Shown one piece after another: positions 49,677-59,728 of a stretch of 64,000 nt of DNA. Position 1 is the stretch's first letter; each line of letters begins with the position of its first letter. A program made the translations under genes and the position numbers. Below the pieces are notes generated by a model. The model made no database searches, was not told where the DNA came from, and saw nothing but the letters and a program-made list of their open reading frames with translations. Source of the DNA: Streptomyces zagrosensis (GTDB taxonomy: Bacteria; Actinomycetota; Actinomycetes; Streptomycetales; Streptomycetaceae); NCBI RefSeq assembly GCF_014203645.1, contig NZ_JACHJL010000004.1, forward strand, positions 310,001 through 374,000, given 5' to 3'.

Positions 49677-50786
49677 TCAGTTGCCGGTGGCGGACTTCCA
49701 CGCGTCGATGTACTCCTCGTAGTTCTCGTCGATGTCCTTCCAGTCCGGCTTGAAGACCTCGACGCCCTTCATGATCTGGGCGAGCGCGGTGGCGTTCGGG
49801 TCGGTGGCATTGATGTCCGTACGGGCCGCAAAGCCGCCGCCGATGTCGCTGACCTGGCGCTGAGCGGTCTCGCTCAGCAGGTAGTCGAGGAACTTCTTGG
49901 CGTTGGCGCTGTGCGGGGCCTTGTTGACCAAGCCGGCCGCGTACGGCAGCGCGAAGGTGGTCGGGTTGCCACCCTTCTTGGCCGGGAACCAGATGCCGAG
50001 GTGGGGCATCGTCTTGGACTGCTTGTAGTTCATCTGCACATCACCGTTGGCGATGTGCAGCTCGCCCTTGTCGATCTTGGGCGCCAGCTTGCTGGTTGAC
50101 GAGGACGGGCCGACGTTGTTGGACTGGAGGTCGCCCAGGTAGTCCATGGCCGCGTCCTTGCCACCGAAGTCGTGCATCGCCTTGATGACCACAGCGGTGC
50201 CGTCGCCTGCAACGCCCGGCGTGGAGTATTGGAGCTTGTTCTTGTACTTGCCGTCGAGCAGCTCCTCCCAGGTCTTCGGGGGCTGCTTCAACTCCTTCTT
50301 GTTGTAGGCGAAGGAGAAGTAGTTGTTGACGACCGAGGTCCACTTGCCGTCCGGGTCCTTGTCGCTGGGCGCGACCTGCTGCGCGCCCTTGGGCGTGTAC
50401 GTCTGGAGCAGACCCTTGTTGTCCGCCTGCTGGATGAAGGGCGGCAGGGTGATCAGTACATCGGCCTGGGTGTTGGACTTCTCGCGGGTGGCGCGCTGCA
50501 CCATCTCGCCGGAGCCACCCTCGACGTACTTGACCTTGATTCCGGTCTCCTTCTCGAAGTCCTTGAAGACCGTGTCGTACCAGCCGTTGCCGTCCTCGCC
50601 CTTCAGACCGTCCGCGCTGTAGACGGTGATGACCTTGGCGTTCTTGTCGGCGGTCTCGCTACAGGCGGCCAGCGACCCGGCGAGGACGAGGGCACCGCTG
50701 ATGGCGGCAACCGGCTTGAGGTAGCTGACGTGCGGCAAACGCCGCAGGGGCTTGGGGTGCTTGCGGTTGGTGATGCGTGTGCGCAT
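49677..50786 (-). CDS. phnS: 2-aminoethylphosphonate-type ABC transporter, substrate-binding lipoprotein
   Basis: Solute-binding lipoprotein of 369 aa. The lipobox is LAGSLAAC after a basic start. The mature domain begins ITVYSADGLKGEDGNGWYDT, then FEKETGIKVKYVEGGSGEMV, ADVLITLPPFIQQA, WTSVVNNYFSFAYNKKEL and QVSDIGGGFAARTDI. This is the iron/spermidine/phosphonate-type binding fold, closest to proteins named PhnS that bind 2-aminoethylphosphonate. ATG 50786 is used; ATG 50804 is also in frame. It is the first-listed gene but transcribed last in the minus-strand cluster. Confidence 0.8.
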   Translation of the reverse strand: MRTRITNRKHPKPLRRLPHVSYLKPVAAISGALVLAGSLAACSETADKNAKVITVYSADGLKGEDGNGWYDTVFKDFEKETGIKVKYVEGGSGEMVQRATREKSNTQADVLITLPPFIQQADNKGLLQTYTPKGAQQVAPSDKDPDGKWTSVVNNYFSFAYNKKELKQPPKTWEELLDGKYKNKLQYSTPGVAGDGTAVVIKAMHDFGGKDAAMDYLGDLQSNNVGPSSSTSKLAPKIDKGELHIANGDVQMNYKQSKTMPHLGIWFPAKKGGNPTTFALPYAAGLVNKAPHSANAKKFLDYLLSETAQRQVSDIGGGFAARTDINATDPNATALAQIMKGVEVFKPDWKDIDENYEEYIDAWKSATGN

Positions 50787-50905
50787 GACGTGTCGTATCT
50801 CCATGACGGGGGACGTCTCGGGGACGGAATTGCCGCCGGGACGGGGGGACGGTCGGGGACAGCACGTGGGGGGCGGGGCCTTGGGTGGGGGCTGACGGTG
50901 CGGGG

Positions 50906-51703
50906 TCAGCGGTAACTGGCCCTGGTACGGATGCGGGAGACGGCAAGCAGTACGAGGAGCGTTGTGCCCATCAGCACCACGGCGACGGCCGAGCCGGTGA
51001 ACAGGGAGCCCCGGTCGGTGGCGGTGAAGATGCGTACCGGTAGCGGCATCCAGTCCGGCGGGTAGAGCATCATCGTGGCGCTCAACTCGCCCATGGACAG
51101 GGCGAAGCACAGCCCGGCTGCGGCGTTGAGGGAGGGCAGCAACAGCGGCAGCTTGACCCGCCACAGCACCAGCCAGGGGCGGGCGCCGAGGCTGGCGGCG
51201 GCCTGTTCGTACGCCGGGTCGAGGCGGGTGACCGCGGCCGATACGGACTGGTAGGCGAAGGCCGTCACCAGCACCCCATGCGCCAAGATCACGATCCAGC
51301 GCGTGCCGTTGAGGAGCATGGGCGGCTTGCTGAAGGCAACGAGTACGGCAAGCCCCACGACCACCGACGGCACGGCCACCGGCAGCATGAACAAGGCGTC
51401 CACCACGCGCTTGCCGCGCCGGCGCAGCGCAGCGGCGGCAAGCGCCGCCCAGGTGCCCACGGCGAGGGCGAGCACGCTGGCGGTAAGCGCGGTGATCAAG
51501 CTGGTGGTCAGCGCCTCAAGCGACTCGCCGCGTACCGCAGCGCCATAGTGTTCGGTGGTGGGCCCGGAGGGGAAGGCGCCGCTCCAGTGGGTGGAGAAGG
51601 ACGCGGCCACGATCACCAGGAGCGGCAGCGCGAACAGCGGCAAGAAGAGTGCGAAGAAGACGATCCACGTCGCCCAGCGCCCCGTTCGGCTATGCACCAA
51701 CAC
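50906..51703 (-). CDS. phnV: ABC permease, phosphonate-type importer (second subunit)
   Basis: Permease of 265 aa with about six helices (WIVFFALFLPLFALPLLVIV onward). The EAA loop is LDPAYEQAAASLGARPWLVL followed by VKLPLLLPSLNAA. It resembles PhnV-like permeases. GTG 51703 is chosen after a GGGGG tract; GTG 51697 is also possible. It overlaps the end of the other permease gene by 14 bases. Confidence 0.8.
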   Translation of the reverse strand: MLVHSRTGRWATWIVFFALFLPLFALPLLVIVAASFSTHWSGAFPSGPTTEHYGAAVRGESLEALTTSLITALTASVLALAVGTWAALAAAALRRRGKRVVDALFMLPVAVPSVVVGLAVLVAFSKPPMLLNGTRWIVILAHGVLVTAFAYQSVSAAVTRLDPAYEQAAASLGARPWLVLWRVKLPLLLPSLNAAAGLCFALSMGELSATMMLYPPDWMPLPVRIFTATDRGSLFTGSAVAVVLMGTTLLVLLAVSRIRTRASYR

Positions 51704-52761
51704 GGCTGGCCCCCTTGGACAGCGTGGACGTTGCACCGCGCCCGGTGCGGGCGACGACGACCCGGTAGAGCCCGAACAGGCTCACCGAGATGGCGATGTT
51801 GACGACGGCGACGACGCAGGCGGCCGGATAGTCCGACTCCAAAATCGCCTCGCTGTAGACGAGCATCGGCAGTGTGGTGACGCCCTTGGCGCCGGTGAAC
51901 AAGACGATGCCGAACTCGTTCAGGCACATCACCAGGACCAGGCTGCCGCCCGCGGCGAGTGCGGGCAGCGCCTCGGGCAAGATCACCTGCCGGATGATCC
52001 GCGCAGGCCGCGCACCCAGCGAGGAAGCCGCCTCAAGCTGGGCGGTGTCAAGGCCGGAGAACGCCGCGAGCAGCGGGCGCATCACGAACGGCGTGAAGTA
52101 AGTGATCTCGGCGAGCAGTACGCCCCAGGGCGTGGTCAGGAAGTCGAAGGGCCCGCTCGCCGCGCCCGTCGCATCCGTCCACACCCCGTTGGCCATGCCG
52201 ACCGTGCCGTAGATGAACAGCAGCGCCAGCGTGATCAAGAAGGACGGGAAGGAGAGGAAGACGTCAATGAACTTGGCGACCGCCTTGCCGCCGGGAAACG
52301 GCACGAACGCGATGATCAACGCGAGGACGAAGCCGAGAATGAGACAGCCCACGGTGGCGCCGACAGCGATCCATACCGTCGTCCACAGCGCCTCGCGGAA
52401 CGCCTCGGACGCGAACACCTCCCGGTAGGGGGCCAACGATGTGCCGCCCTCGTCCGGGTGGAAGGACTGCTCGACCACCAGATACAGCGGATACAAAAAG
52501 ACCAGGCCGAGCACGGCGATCGGTGGCAGCGTCCACAGCAGGCGGGTCAGCGAACCCGACCGACCGGCCCGCCGCTTCGGCGCGGTGGGCACCTGCGGCG
52601 CGGGCCTGGGTGATATGGACCCGGGTGCTGCGGGCCCGGGTGCTGCGGCAGGCCTTTGAGCCACGGACTCCTGTGGTGCGGCGGGCTCCCCTGTGGTCCG
52701 CCGCTTCCCGCTCGGCCGCGCGGTCTCATCGGCTCCGGCCGGCCGGGAGTCGGCGCTCGCA

Positions 52762-52769
<8 letters not shown>
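51690..52769 (-). CDS. phnU: ABC permease, phosphonate-type importer (first subunit)
   Basis: Permease of 359 aa. A disordered Ala/Pro-rich leader of about 70 residues precedes six helices (LLWTLPPIAVLGLVFLYPLY onward). The EAA loop is LDTAQLEAASSLGARPARII with VILPEALPALAAG. ATG 52769 and the in-frame GTG 52778 both overlap the end of the ATPase gene. With the adjacent permease it would form the channel for the phosphonate. Confidence 0.82.
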
Positions 52770-53981
<1,212 letters not shown>

Positions 53982-53985
<4 letters not shown>

Positions 53986-54878
53986 GGCGCCGTCCCTCGG
54001 GCCGCGGCACCGCTCTCGTACGTGCTGAGCAGCGCGGGCAACGCGGCGACGGAGCCCAGCACGTGGGTGGCGCCCGCCGCGCGGAGTTGCTGCTCGTCGT
54101 GCGCCCCGGTGAGCACCCCGGCGACCAGGCGCGCGCCGGCGCGGCGGCCGGAGAGCATGTCATAGGCGGTGTCACCGGCGACCGCGAGCTGCTGCACGCT
54201 GTCAGCCGCGTGGGTACGCAACAGCGCGCTGAGCACCATGTCCGGGTACGGGCGGCCCCGGCCACCCGCGTCGGCCGGGCACAGCGTGAGCGCGACCAGG
54301 TCCCGCCATCCGAGCGCGGCGAGGATCGCATCCTGCGTGGCGCGGGCGAACCCGGTGCTCAACACGACGGTACGGCCCTGCCCGGTCAGCTCCTCGATGG
54401 CCTCCCTGGCACCGGGCACCGGCGCGCACTGCCCGGCGTCCACGAGCTCCCCGTACGCCCCCTCAAACGCCTCGTTGGCGCGCTGCGCGCGGTCCTCGTC
54501 ACCGAACAGGTGCCGAAAGACGGAGATCTTGGACTCGCCCATGGTGGCCCGTACGTAGGCGAGGTGTGCCGCGTGTTCGGGGCTGCCGGGCTCAACGCCG
54601 AGCCGCCTGGCCGCAGCGGAGAACGCCTGCTCGACCAGGCCGTCGTCACAGACGGTGGTGCCCGCCATATCGAGGACGACCAGCCGCACGGCGCGCTCGG
54701 CGCCGGTGGTGCTGGGGTCGGGGGTGCTGGGGTCGGGGGTGCTGGGGTCGGGGGTGCTGGGGTCGGGGGTGCTGGGGTCGGGGGTGCTGGGGTCGGGGGT
54801 GCTGGGGTTGGTGCTGCTGGGGTCGGGGGTGCGGTCGATGTCGGTGCGGTCGGGGTGCTGCTGCGTCACGTCGCTCAC
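53982..54878 (-). CDS. Phosphonatase-like HAD hydrolase with a repetitive N-terminus
   Basis: Hydrolase of 298 aa. The HAD motif I reads LVVLDMAGTTV (D70), with Ala at the position where most HADs have Asp; this DxAGTT form marks phosphonoacetaldehyde hydrolase relatives. K118 in MGESKISVF is a candidate for the Schiff-base lysine. Motif II is VVLSTGFAR and motifs III/IV are GRPYPDMVL and VAGDTAYDM. It would break the C-P bond of phosphonoacetaldehyde or a similar compound. The first 60 residues are an STPDP repeat coded by a 15-base minisatellite, with no counterpart in the enzyme family that I know. Confidence 0.85.
54711..54830. repeat. 15-base in-frame minisatellite encoding STPDP
   Basis: Eight consecutive 15-base units, GCTGGGGTCGGGGGT on the plus strand, run from 54711 to 54830; all but the seventh (54801-54815) are identical. 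Each unit adds STPDP to the hydrolase N-terminus without changing frame. The array is G-rich and could also fold into quadruplexes. Confidence 0.95.
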
Positions 54879-55996
54879 CAGCCCAGTTCGTTTGCGGTGG
54901 TTTCAGCGATGGCAGGAGAGCAGGTCATGCCGCGCCCACCGGGCCCGGTGACCAGCCAAACGCCGTCGGCGACCCGCTCTCGGTGCACCACACGACCAGT
55001 GGCCGTGCACTGCGCGTACACGCCCGCCCAGCGGTGACGGATGGCGGGCAGGGGGCGGCCGAGGATGCTCTCGGCTACCTGGCTCAGATGCTCGTAGGGG
55101 TCCTCGACGACGTCGAAGCCGAACGGCTCGTCGTACTCGTGGGTGTCGCCGATGGTCAGCCCGCCATCCGCGCGCTGCACCATCAACAGCTGCATCTTGT
55201 GCTCGGCTGCGATCGGTTGCTGCTGCTGCGCCGCGGCGAGTGCGGTGAGCGCATCTCCCGCGTACGCCGGGTAGTAGCGGAAGCTGTCCGCGTCGGCGAC
55301 CGAGGTGGTCAACTTCTCGCCGAGCGGGGCGGTTTGCATCATTTGGAGCCGGACCCGGCGCACCGGAAGCTCCGGGGCCAGCTCGCGCACCAGGCCGCCG
55401 AGCCAGGCGCCGGTGCACAGCACCACGGCGTCCCCGGTGTGCGTGGTGCCGTGGTCGTCGCGGACCGCGCCGGGGCCGACGACGTCGCGGACCTCACGGC
55501 CGCCGACGAAGGTGTAGCGGCCCGAGGCCAGCAGCGCGTCCTTCAGCGCACGCTGGGCGACGCGCGGCTCCACGGCGCCATCGCGCTCGCACCACAGGGC
55601 GCCGGCGATCTCGCCGCGCAGCGCCGGGTTGAGGGCACGCGCCTCCTGGGCACCGAGGAGCTTGTAGCCGCGTTCCGCGGCGTCCGGCAGCTCGCTCGCG
55701 GCCCGGGCGACCGCTAGTTCGACCTCATTGGTGACGACGGTGAGGGAGCCGTTGGGCCGAAACCCAAGACCGGGCACCCGAGCGGCGATGCCCTCCCACA
55801 GTTCCCGGGCGCGCAGCGCGGTCTCCAACTCCGCGCCGCTGGCCCGGCCACCAACCCAAACCAGACCAAAGTTACGAACCGAGGCGCCGCGGGCCTCGGC
55901 CTCGCGCTCGATATGTACGACCTCGTGGCCGCGTTCCACTGCCTGCCAGGCGTGCATGGTACCCACCACGCCGGCTCCGACGACTATCACTCGCAT
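54875..55996 (-). CDS. FAD-dependent oxidoreductase, phosphonate-catabolism type (TIGR03364-like)
   Basis: Flavoprotein of 373 aa in the glycine/D-amino acid oxidase (DAO) fold. The FAD motif is MRVIVVGAGVVGTMHAWQAV at the start, with the ribose-binding HIEREAEARGASVRNFGLVW, and the C-terminal TGPGGRGMTCSPAIAE. I associate this branch with phosphonate clusters (TIGR03364), where relatives oxidise aminoethylphosphonate derivatives; its overlap with a phosphonatase-like gene supports that. ATG 55996 is used because the nucleotide-binding fold starts there. Confidence 0.82.
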   Translation of the reverse strand: MRVIVVGAGVVGTMHAWQAVERGHEVVHIEREAEARGASVRNFGLVWVGGRASGAELETALRARELWEGIAARVPGLGFRPNGSLTVVTNEVELAVARAASELPDAAERGYKLLGAQEARALNPALRGEIAGALWCERDGAVEPRVAQRALKDALLASGRYTFVGGREVRDVVGPGAVRDDHGTTHTGDAVVLCTGAWLGGLVRELAPELPVRRVRLQMMQTAPLGEKLTTSVADADSFRYYPAYAGDALTALAAAQQQQPIAAEHKMQLLMVQRADGGLTIGDTHEYDEPFGFDVVEDPYEHLSQVAESILGRPLPAIRHRWAGVYAQCTATGRVVHRERVADGVWLVTGPGGRGMTCSPAIAETTANELGW

Positions 55997-56188
55997 GACC
56001 CTGACGGTCGCCGCGCGGCATGACTCGCAACAATCCAGACGGCGACGTCGAGGTGAACACGGGCGCAAACCTGGCCTAGACCCGTTATCTTTCTGTGATC
56101 AATATGGTGAGGTTTTGCGGTGCCTATGGGCTGCGTTAGGCGATTTTCCGGGGATGGCGCGGGAGCGAACAGCCGGCGCGCGGCGCCT

Positions 56189-56256
56189 GGGGCCGGGGCC
56201 CGGGGCCCGGGGGCTGGGAACCGGGGACCGGGGACTGGGGGCTGAGGCCGGGGGGC
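56189..56256 (+). repeat. G-rich tract, potential G-quadruplex
   Basis: Runs of three to six G occur about ten times in 68 bases, just beyond the 3' end of the GntR gene, in the gap between it and the FAD oxidoreductase gene. Imperfect CCGGGGAC and GGGGGCTG units repeat. Confidence 0.5.
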
Positions 56257-56261
56257 TGAGA

Positions 56262-57029
56262 TCAGCCGGCTGACGGGCCCAGACGGGTGGTGAAGCTGAA
56301 CCGGTCGCCCCGATACAGCGACCGCACCCGCTCCAGCGGGCGCCCCGTCGTATCCCGGGACACACGGTGGATCAGCAACATCGGCAGCGCGGGCGGCGTC
56401 CCGATCAGCAGCGCCTCGCGCGGCGTGGCCAGCACCGTCTCCAACCGCTCGTCCGCATCGCCGAACCCGATACCGAGCCGGTCATGCAGATACCCATAAA
56501 AGGACGAGTCGGGCTCGAAGTCGGTGTCCAGCTCCGGAACGCGCGCGACCTCCACGTATGTACTCTCCAACCCCACCCGCTCATCGTCGGCAAGCAGCAC
56601 CCGCTCCAAGTGCCACACGGGGTCGCCTCGTTCGAGCCCAAGATCGATGGCGAGCTTCGCCGAGCAGGGGAAGCGGTCGAGGCCGATGAGCGTACGACCA
56701 GGCCTGCGGCCCTGTCGTCGCACGCCCTCGGTGTAGCTCGCCAGCGAGAGCGGCTGCTCCAGCTTGGGCCCGGCAACTACCGTGCCGCGTCCCATTCGTC
56801 GCAGCCGGCCCTCAAGCAACAGTTCGCGCAGCGCCTGCCGCAGCGTCTCCCGCGAGACCCCGAACCGGACCGCGAGATCCCGTTCCGTGGGGAGCAGCTC
56901 GCCCTCCCCCAACTCAGCTATCAGCGCCGACACTTGGGTCTTCACGGCGTAATACTTGGGGATGCGCCCGTGCTCGGGAACGCCCGCTCTGATGGGTGCG
57001 CCAGGTGCCTGGTCGTTCGGGTAATCCAC
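56262..57029 (-). CDS. GntR/HutC-family regulator of the phosphonate genes
   Basis: Regulator of 255 aa. The winged helix is at about residues 28-85 (YYAVKTQVSALIAELGEGEL, then VRFGVSRETLRQALRELLLE). The C-terminal UTRA-type effector domain follows: PLSLASYTEGVRRQGRRPGR, VWHLERVLLADDERVGLEST and RPLERVRSLYRGDRF. GTG 57029 (VDYPND) is the start. It lies upstream of the phosphonate operon on the same strand, across a 265-base gap, and is its likely regulator. UTRA domains bind small sugars, amino acids or phosphonates. Confidence 0.88.
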   Translation of the reverse strand: MDYPNDQAPGAPIRAGVPEHGRIPKYYAVKTQVSALIAELGEGELLPTERDLAVRFGVSRETLRQALRELLLEGRLRRMGRGTVVAGPKLEQPLSLASYTEGVRRQGRRPGRTLIGLDRFPCSAKLAIDLGLERGDPVWHLERVLLADDERVGLESTYVEVARVPELDTDFEPDSSFYGYLHDRLGIGFGDADERLETVLATPREALLIGTPPALPMLLIHRVSRDTTGRPLERVRSLYRGDRFSFTTRLGPSAG

Positions 57030-57376
<347 letters not shown>

Positions 57377-58339
57377 CTACGCGACGGCTTCCTGACCTTC
57401 GATGAGGGGAGTCAGACCGTCGAGGAGTGCCTTGAGTCCGAATTCGAAGAGAACGTCGAGACGTAGGTCATAGCCGTCGTCGAAGGCTCCAATCACCTTG
57501 GCGAAGGTCGGAAAACGGCCGGATTCTGCCAGCTTCTGTAGGGCGGGGGCGCGACTGTCCATCCACTGATCCTCCGACTGGCCGGTGGCCGCTTCGGCGT
57601 GCGCCTCCCACTCCAGGTGCACTGCCAAGCCCTGGACGTGGCTGTAGATCAGTACGTGGATGTCGAACAGCCTGGTGGGGTCGAGGCCGTGGCCGTCGAG
57701 GGCATCCAGCATCCATTCGCCGTGGACCAGCAAATTGGGCACGAGCAGCGGGCGGTTGAGGGAGTTGAGTTGAGCCAACCACGGGTGCTTGCGGTAGAGG
57801 GTCCACAGGGTCCGAGCCCCCAGCTCGACGCGGGGGCGCCACCCGTCGGGTGCATCGGCGGGGTACGTCTCCTCGCCGAATGCGGCGTCGGCCACGAGCA
57901 GAACGAGGTCGTCCTTGCTGGGTGCGTACCGGTAGATCGACATGGCGGCGACCCCGAGCCGCGCCGCGACGCCGCGCATGGAGAGCGCCGACATGCCTTC
58001 GGCATCGACGATCTCGATGGCGGTGCGGACGATCCGGTCGAGGGTCAGCTCCGGCTCGGAGGCTTGGGCGGGTGTCGAGTGCCTGCGTCGTGGCGTGCCG
58101 GGAGTGGTTCCGGCGACGACCGTGCCGGTCCTGGGCCGGGTTTCGACGAGCCCCTCCAGGCGCAAGGTGGTCAGGGCCTTGGTGGCGGTGGCGAGTGCGA
58201 CACCCCATTCCCTGGCCATCTGACGGGTCGAGGGAACCCGATCGCCGGGGGCTAGTTCGCCGTCGATGATGCGCCGGCGAACCGCGGCGACGATGCGCAG
58301 ATAGGGCGGCTGATCGGATGCGTCTGTGGGCTTCGTCAC
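57377..58339 (-). CDS. Dual-domain regulator: GntR winged helix fused to TetR
   Basis: Regulator of 320 aa with two DNA-binding heads. Residues about 10-80 are a GntR winged helix (YLRIVAAVRRRIIDGELAPG, then MAREWGVALATATKALTTLR). Residues about 98-150 are a TetR helix-turn-helix (DRIVRTAIEIVDAEGMSALS, then RGVAARLGVAAMSIYRYAPS). A TetR-type C-terminal ligand domain completes it (HPWLAQLNSLNRPLLVPN). It is divergent from the FAD monooxygenase across 159 bases and very likely represses it, as in drug-inactivation gene pairs. Confidence 0.88.
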   Translation of the reverse strand: MTKPTDASDQPPYLRIVAAVRRRIIDGELAPGDRVPSTRQMAREWGVALATATKALTTLRLEGLVETRPRTGTVVAGTTPGTPRRRHSTPAQASEPELTLDRIVRTAIEIVDAEGMSALSMRGVAARLGVAAMSIYRYAPSKDDLVLLVADAAFGEETYPADAPDGWRPRVELGARTLWTLYRKHPWLAQLNSLNRPLLVPNLLVHGEWMLDALDGHGLDPTRLFDIHVLIYSHVQGLAVHLEWEAHAEAATGQSEDQWMDSRAPALQKLAESGRFPTFAKVIGAFDDGYDLRLDVLFEFGLKALLDGLTPLIEGQEAVA

Positions 58340-58358
58340 GTCCTGCGTCCTTTCTCGC

Positions 58359-58419
58359 CTGTACTAGTGCAGAGGTCAGCAGCGGCAACGCTGAATGGAT
58401 GGCACCTGTCCTAGTACAG
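58359..58419. promoter_or_regulatory. Inverted operator pair, CTGTACTAG and CTAGTACAG
   Basis: CTGTACTAG at 58359-58367 lies within a near-perfect 14-base palindrome CTGTACTAGTGCAG, and its exact reverse complement CTAGTACAG occurs at 58411-58419. The two stand 52 bases apart in the divergent region between the GntR-TetR regulator and the monooxygenase and probably are the regulator's operators. Confidence 0.5.
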
Positions 58420-58436
58420 CGCTTGCAAATGTCCAG

Positions 58437-58465
58437 TTGAGAGAGCTGCGCTTACGGCGTACGTT
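58437..58465 (+). promoter_or_regulatory. Promoter of the FAD monooxygenase gene
   Basis: TTGAGA (58437-58442) and TACGTT (58460-58465) are spaced by 17 bases, a good match to vegetative sigma-70-type boxes. The start codon lies 34 bases beyond the -10 box. Confidence 0.45.
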
Positions 58466-58498
58466 CACAATGCGTACAGCGTACTAAAGGAGCTTCTC

Positions 58499-59608
58499 AT
58501 GCAGACTGTCCTCATCTCAGGTGGCGGAACCGCTGGGCCCGTTCTCGCCTACTGGCTGCGCCGCCACGGCTTTGCGCCCACCGTCGTCGAACACGCCCCG
58601 GGCCTGCGCCCTGGTGGCCAGGCCGTGGACATCCGCGGTGTCGCGCTCGATGTCGTCGAACGGATGGGCCTGCTGGAGCAGGCACGACGCGTCCGTACTC
58701 GGATGCGTGGCATGTCGGTCCTCGCCCCGGACGGCCAAGAGATCGACCGCTCCACCGAGGCAACCTTCAGCAGCGGCCGGCTGGACAACGGCGACATCGA
58801 GCTACTGCGCGAGGACCTGGTGCAGATGGTCTACGAACACACACGCGCCGACGTCGAGTACCTCTTCGGCAACAGCATCACCGCACTCCACGAGGACGAG
58901 ACCGGCGTCCGCGTCGATTTCACACACGAGGCGTCCCGCACCTTCGACCTCGTCATCGGGGCCGATGGCCTGCACTCGACCGTACGGCGGCTGGCCTTTG
59001 GCCCCGAGGAGCACTTCGCTCACCATTTGGGCAGCTACCTATCGGTGTTCAGCGCGGACAACTTTCTTGCACTGGACAACTGGCAGATGTGGCTGCGGGA
59101 CGGTGATGCGGGCTTCGGCATCATGCCGGTACGCGACAACGCCGAGCTCAGGATCGCCTTCGGCTTCATGTCCGCCCCCCTTGCCGACGACCTCCGCAAG
59201 GGCGATGTCCTGCGCCAACTCGTCCACGACAAACTCGCATCCCTACAGTGGGAGGGCGCCCGCCTGGCCAAGGCGGTCGAGACTGCGCCCGACTTCTACT
59301 GTGACGCCATGGCCCAAATCCGCATGGAGCACTGGTCGCAGGGCAGGGTGGCCCTACTCGGTGACGCCGGTTACTGCCCTTCCCCACTCTCAGGGCAGGG
59401 CACCAGCCTGGCCCTCGTGGGCGCCTATGTGCTGGCTAGCTGCCTCGCCCAAGCACACGGCGATCACCGCGCCGCCTATTCCCGTTACGAGCAGCAGCTG
59501 CGCCCCTTCGTCACCCTCAATCAGGCCCTGGCCACCGAGAACCCCGGCGGCCCCGCCTCCGAGGCTTCCGTCGCACACGCCAAGAACGCCATCGCACTCA
59601 ACGGCTGA
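58499..59608 (+). CDS. FAD-dependent monooxygenase (TetX/PHBH-like)
   Basis: Flavin hydroxylase of 369 aa. FAD motifs are ISGGGTAGPVLAYWLRRHG at residues 5-23, the central DLVIGADGLHSTVRR, and the LLGDAGYCPSPLSGQGTSLA segment (GD motif) near 290-310. The R/Q-rich GLRPGGQAVDIRG loop after the first strand is typical of aromatic-compound and antibiotic monooxygenases. It would use NAD(P)H and O2 to hydroxylate an aromatic or polyketide compound. AAAGGAG precedes ATG 58499. It is divergent from the dual-domain regulator. Confidence 0.88.
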   Translation: MQTVLISGGGTAGPVLAYWLRRHGFAPTVVEHAPGLRPGGQAVDIRGVALDVVERMGLLEQARRVRTRMRGMSVLAPDGQEIDRSTEATFSSGRLDNGDIELLREDLVQMVYEHTRADVEYLFGNSITALHEDETGVRVDFTHEASRTFDLVIGADGLHSTVRRLAFGPEEHFAHHLGSYLSVFSADNFLALDNWQMWLRDGDAGFGIMPVRDNAELRIAFGFMSAPLADDLRKGDVLRQLVHDKLASLQWEGARLAKAVETAPDFYCDAMAQIRMEHWSQGRVALLGDAGYCPSPLSGQGTSLALVGAYVLASCLAQAHGDHRAAYSRYEQQLRPFVTLNQALATENPGGPASEASVAHAKNAIALNG

Positions 59609-59704
59609 TCTCCTGCCGCGAACGGCTCGCCACCTCAGCACGCCCCGGGCACCGCCGGTCCCGCCGATTGGCTCCTCACCCGGCCGACCGCCCGGCTGAC
59701 CGCC

Positions 59705-59728
59705 CTACCTACCTACCTACCTACCTAC
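59705..59728. repeat. (CTAC)6 tetranucleotide repeat at the ROK gene stop
   Basis: Six perfect CTAC units; on the minus strand this is GTAG, and the first unit reached supplies the TAG stop (59725-59727) of the ROK gene. Unit gain or loss lies after the stop and so would not alter the protein. Confidence 0.9.
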
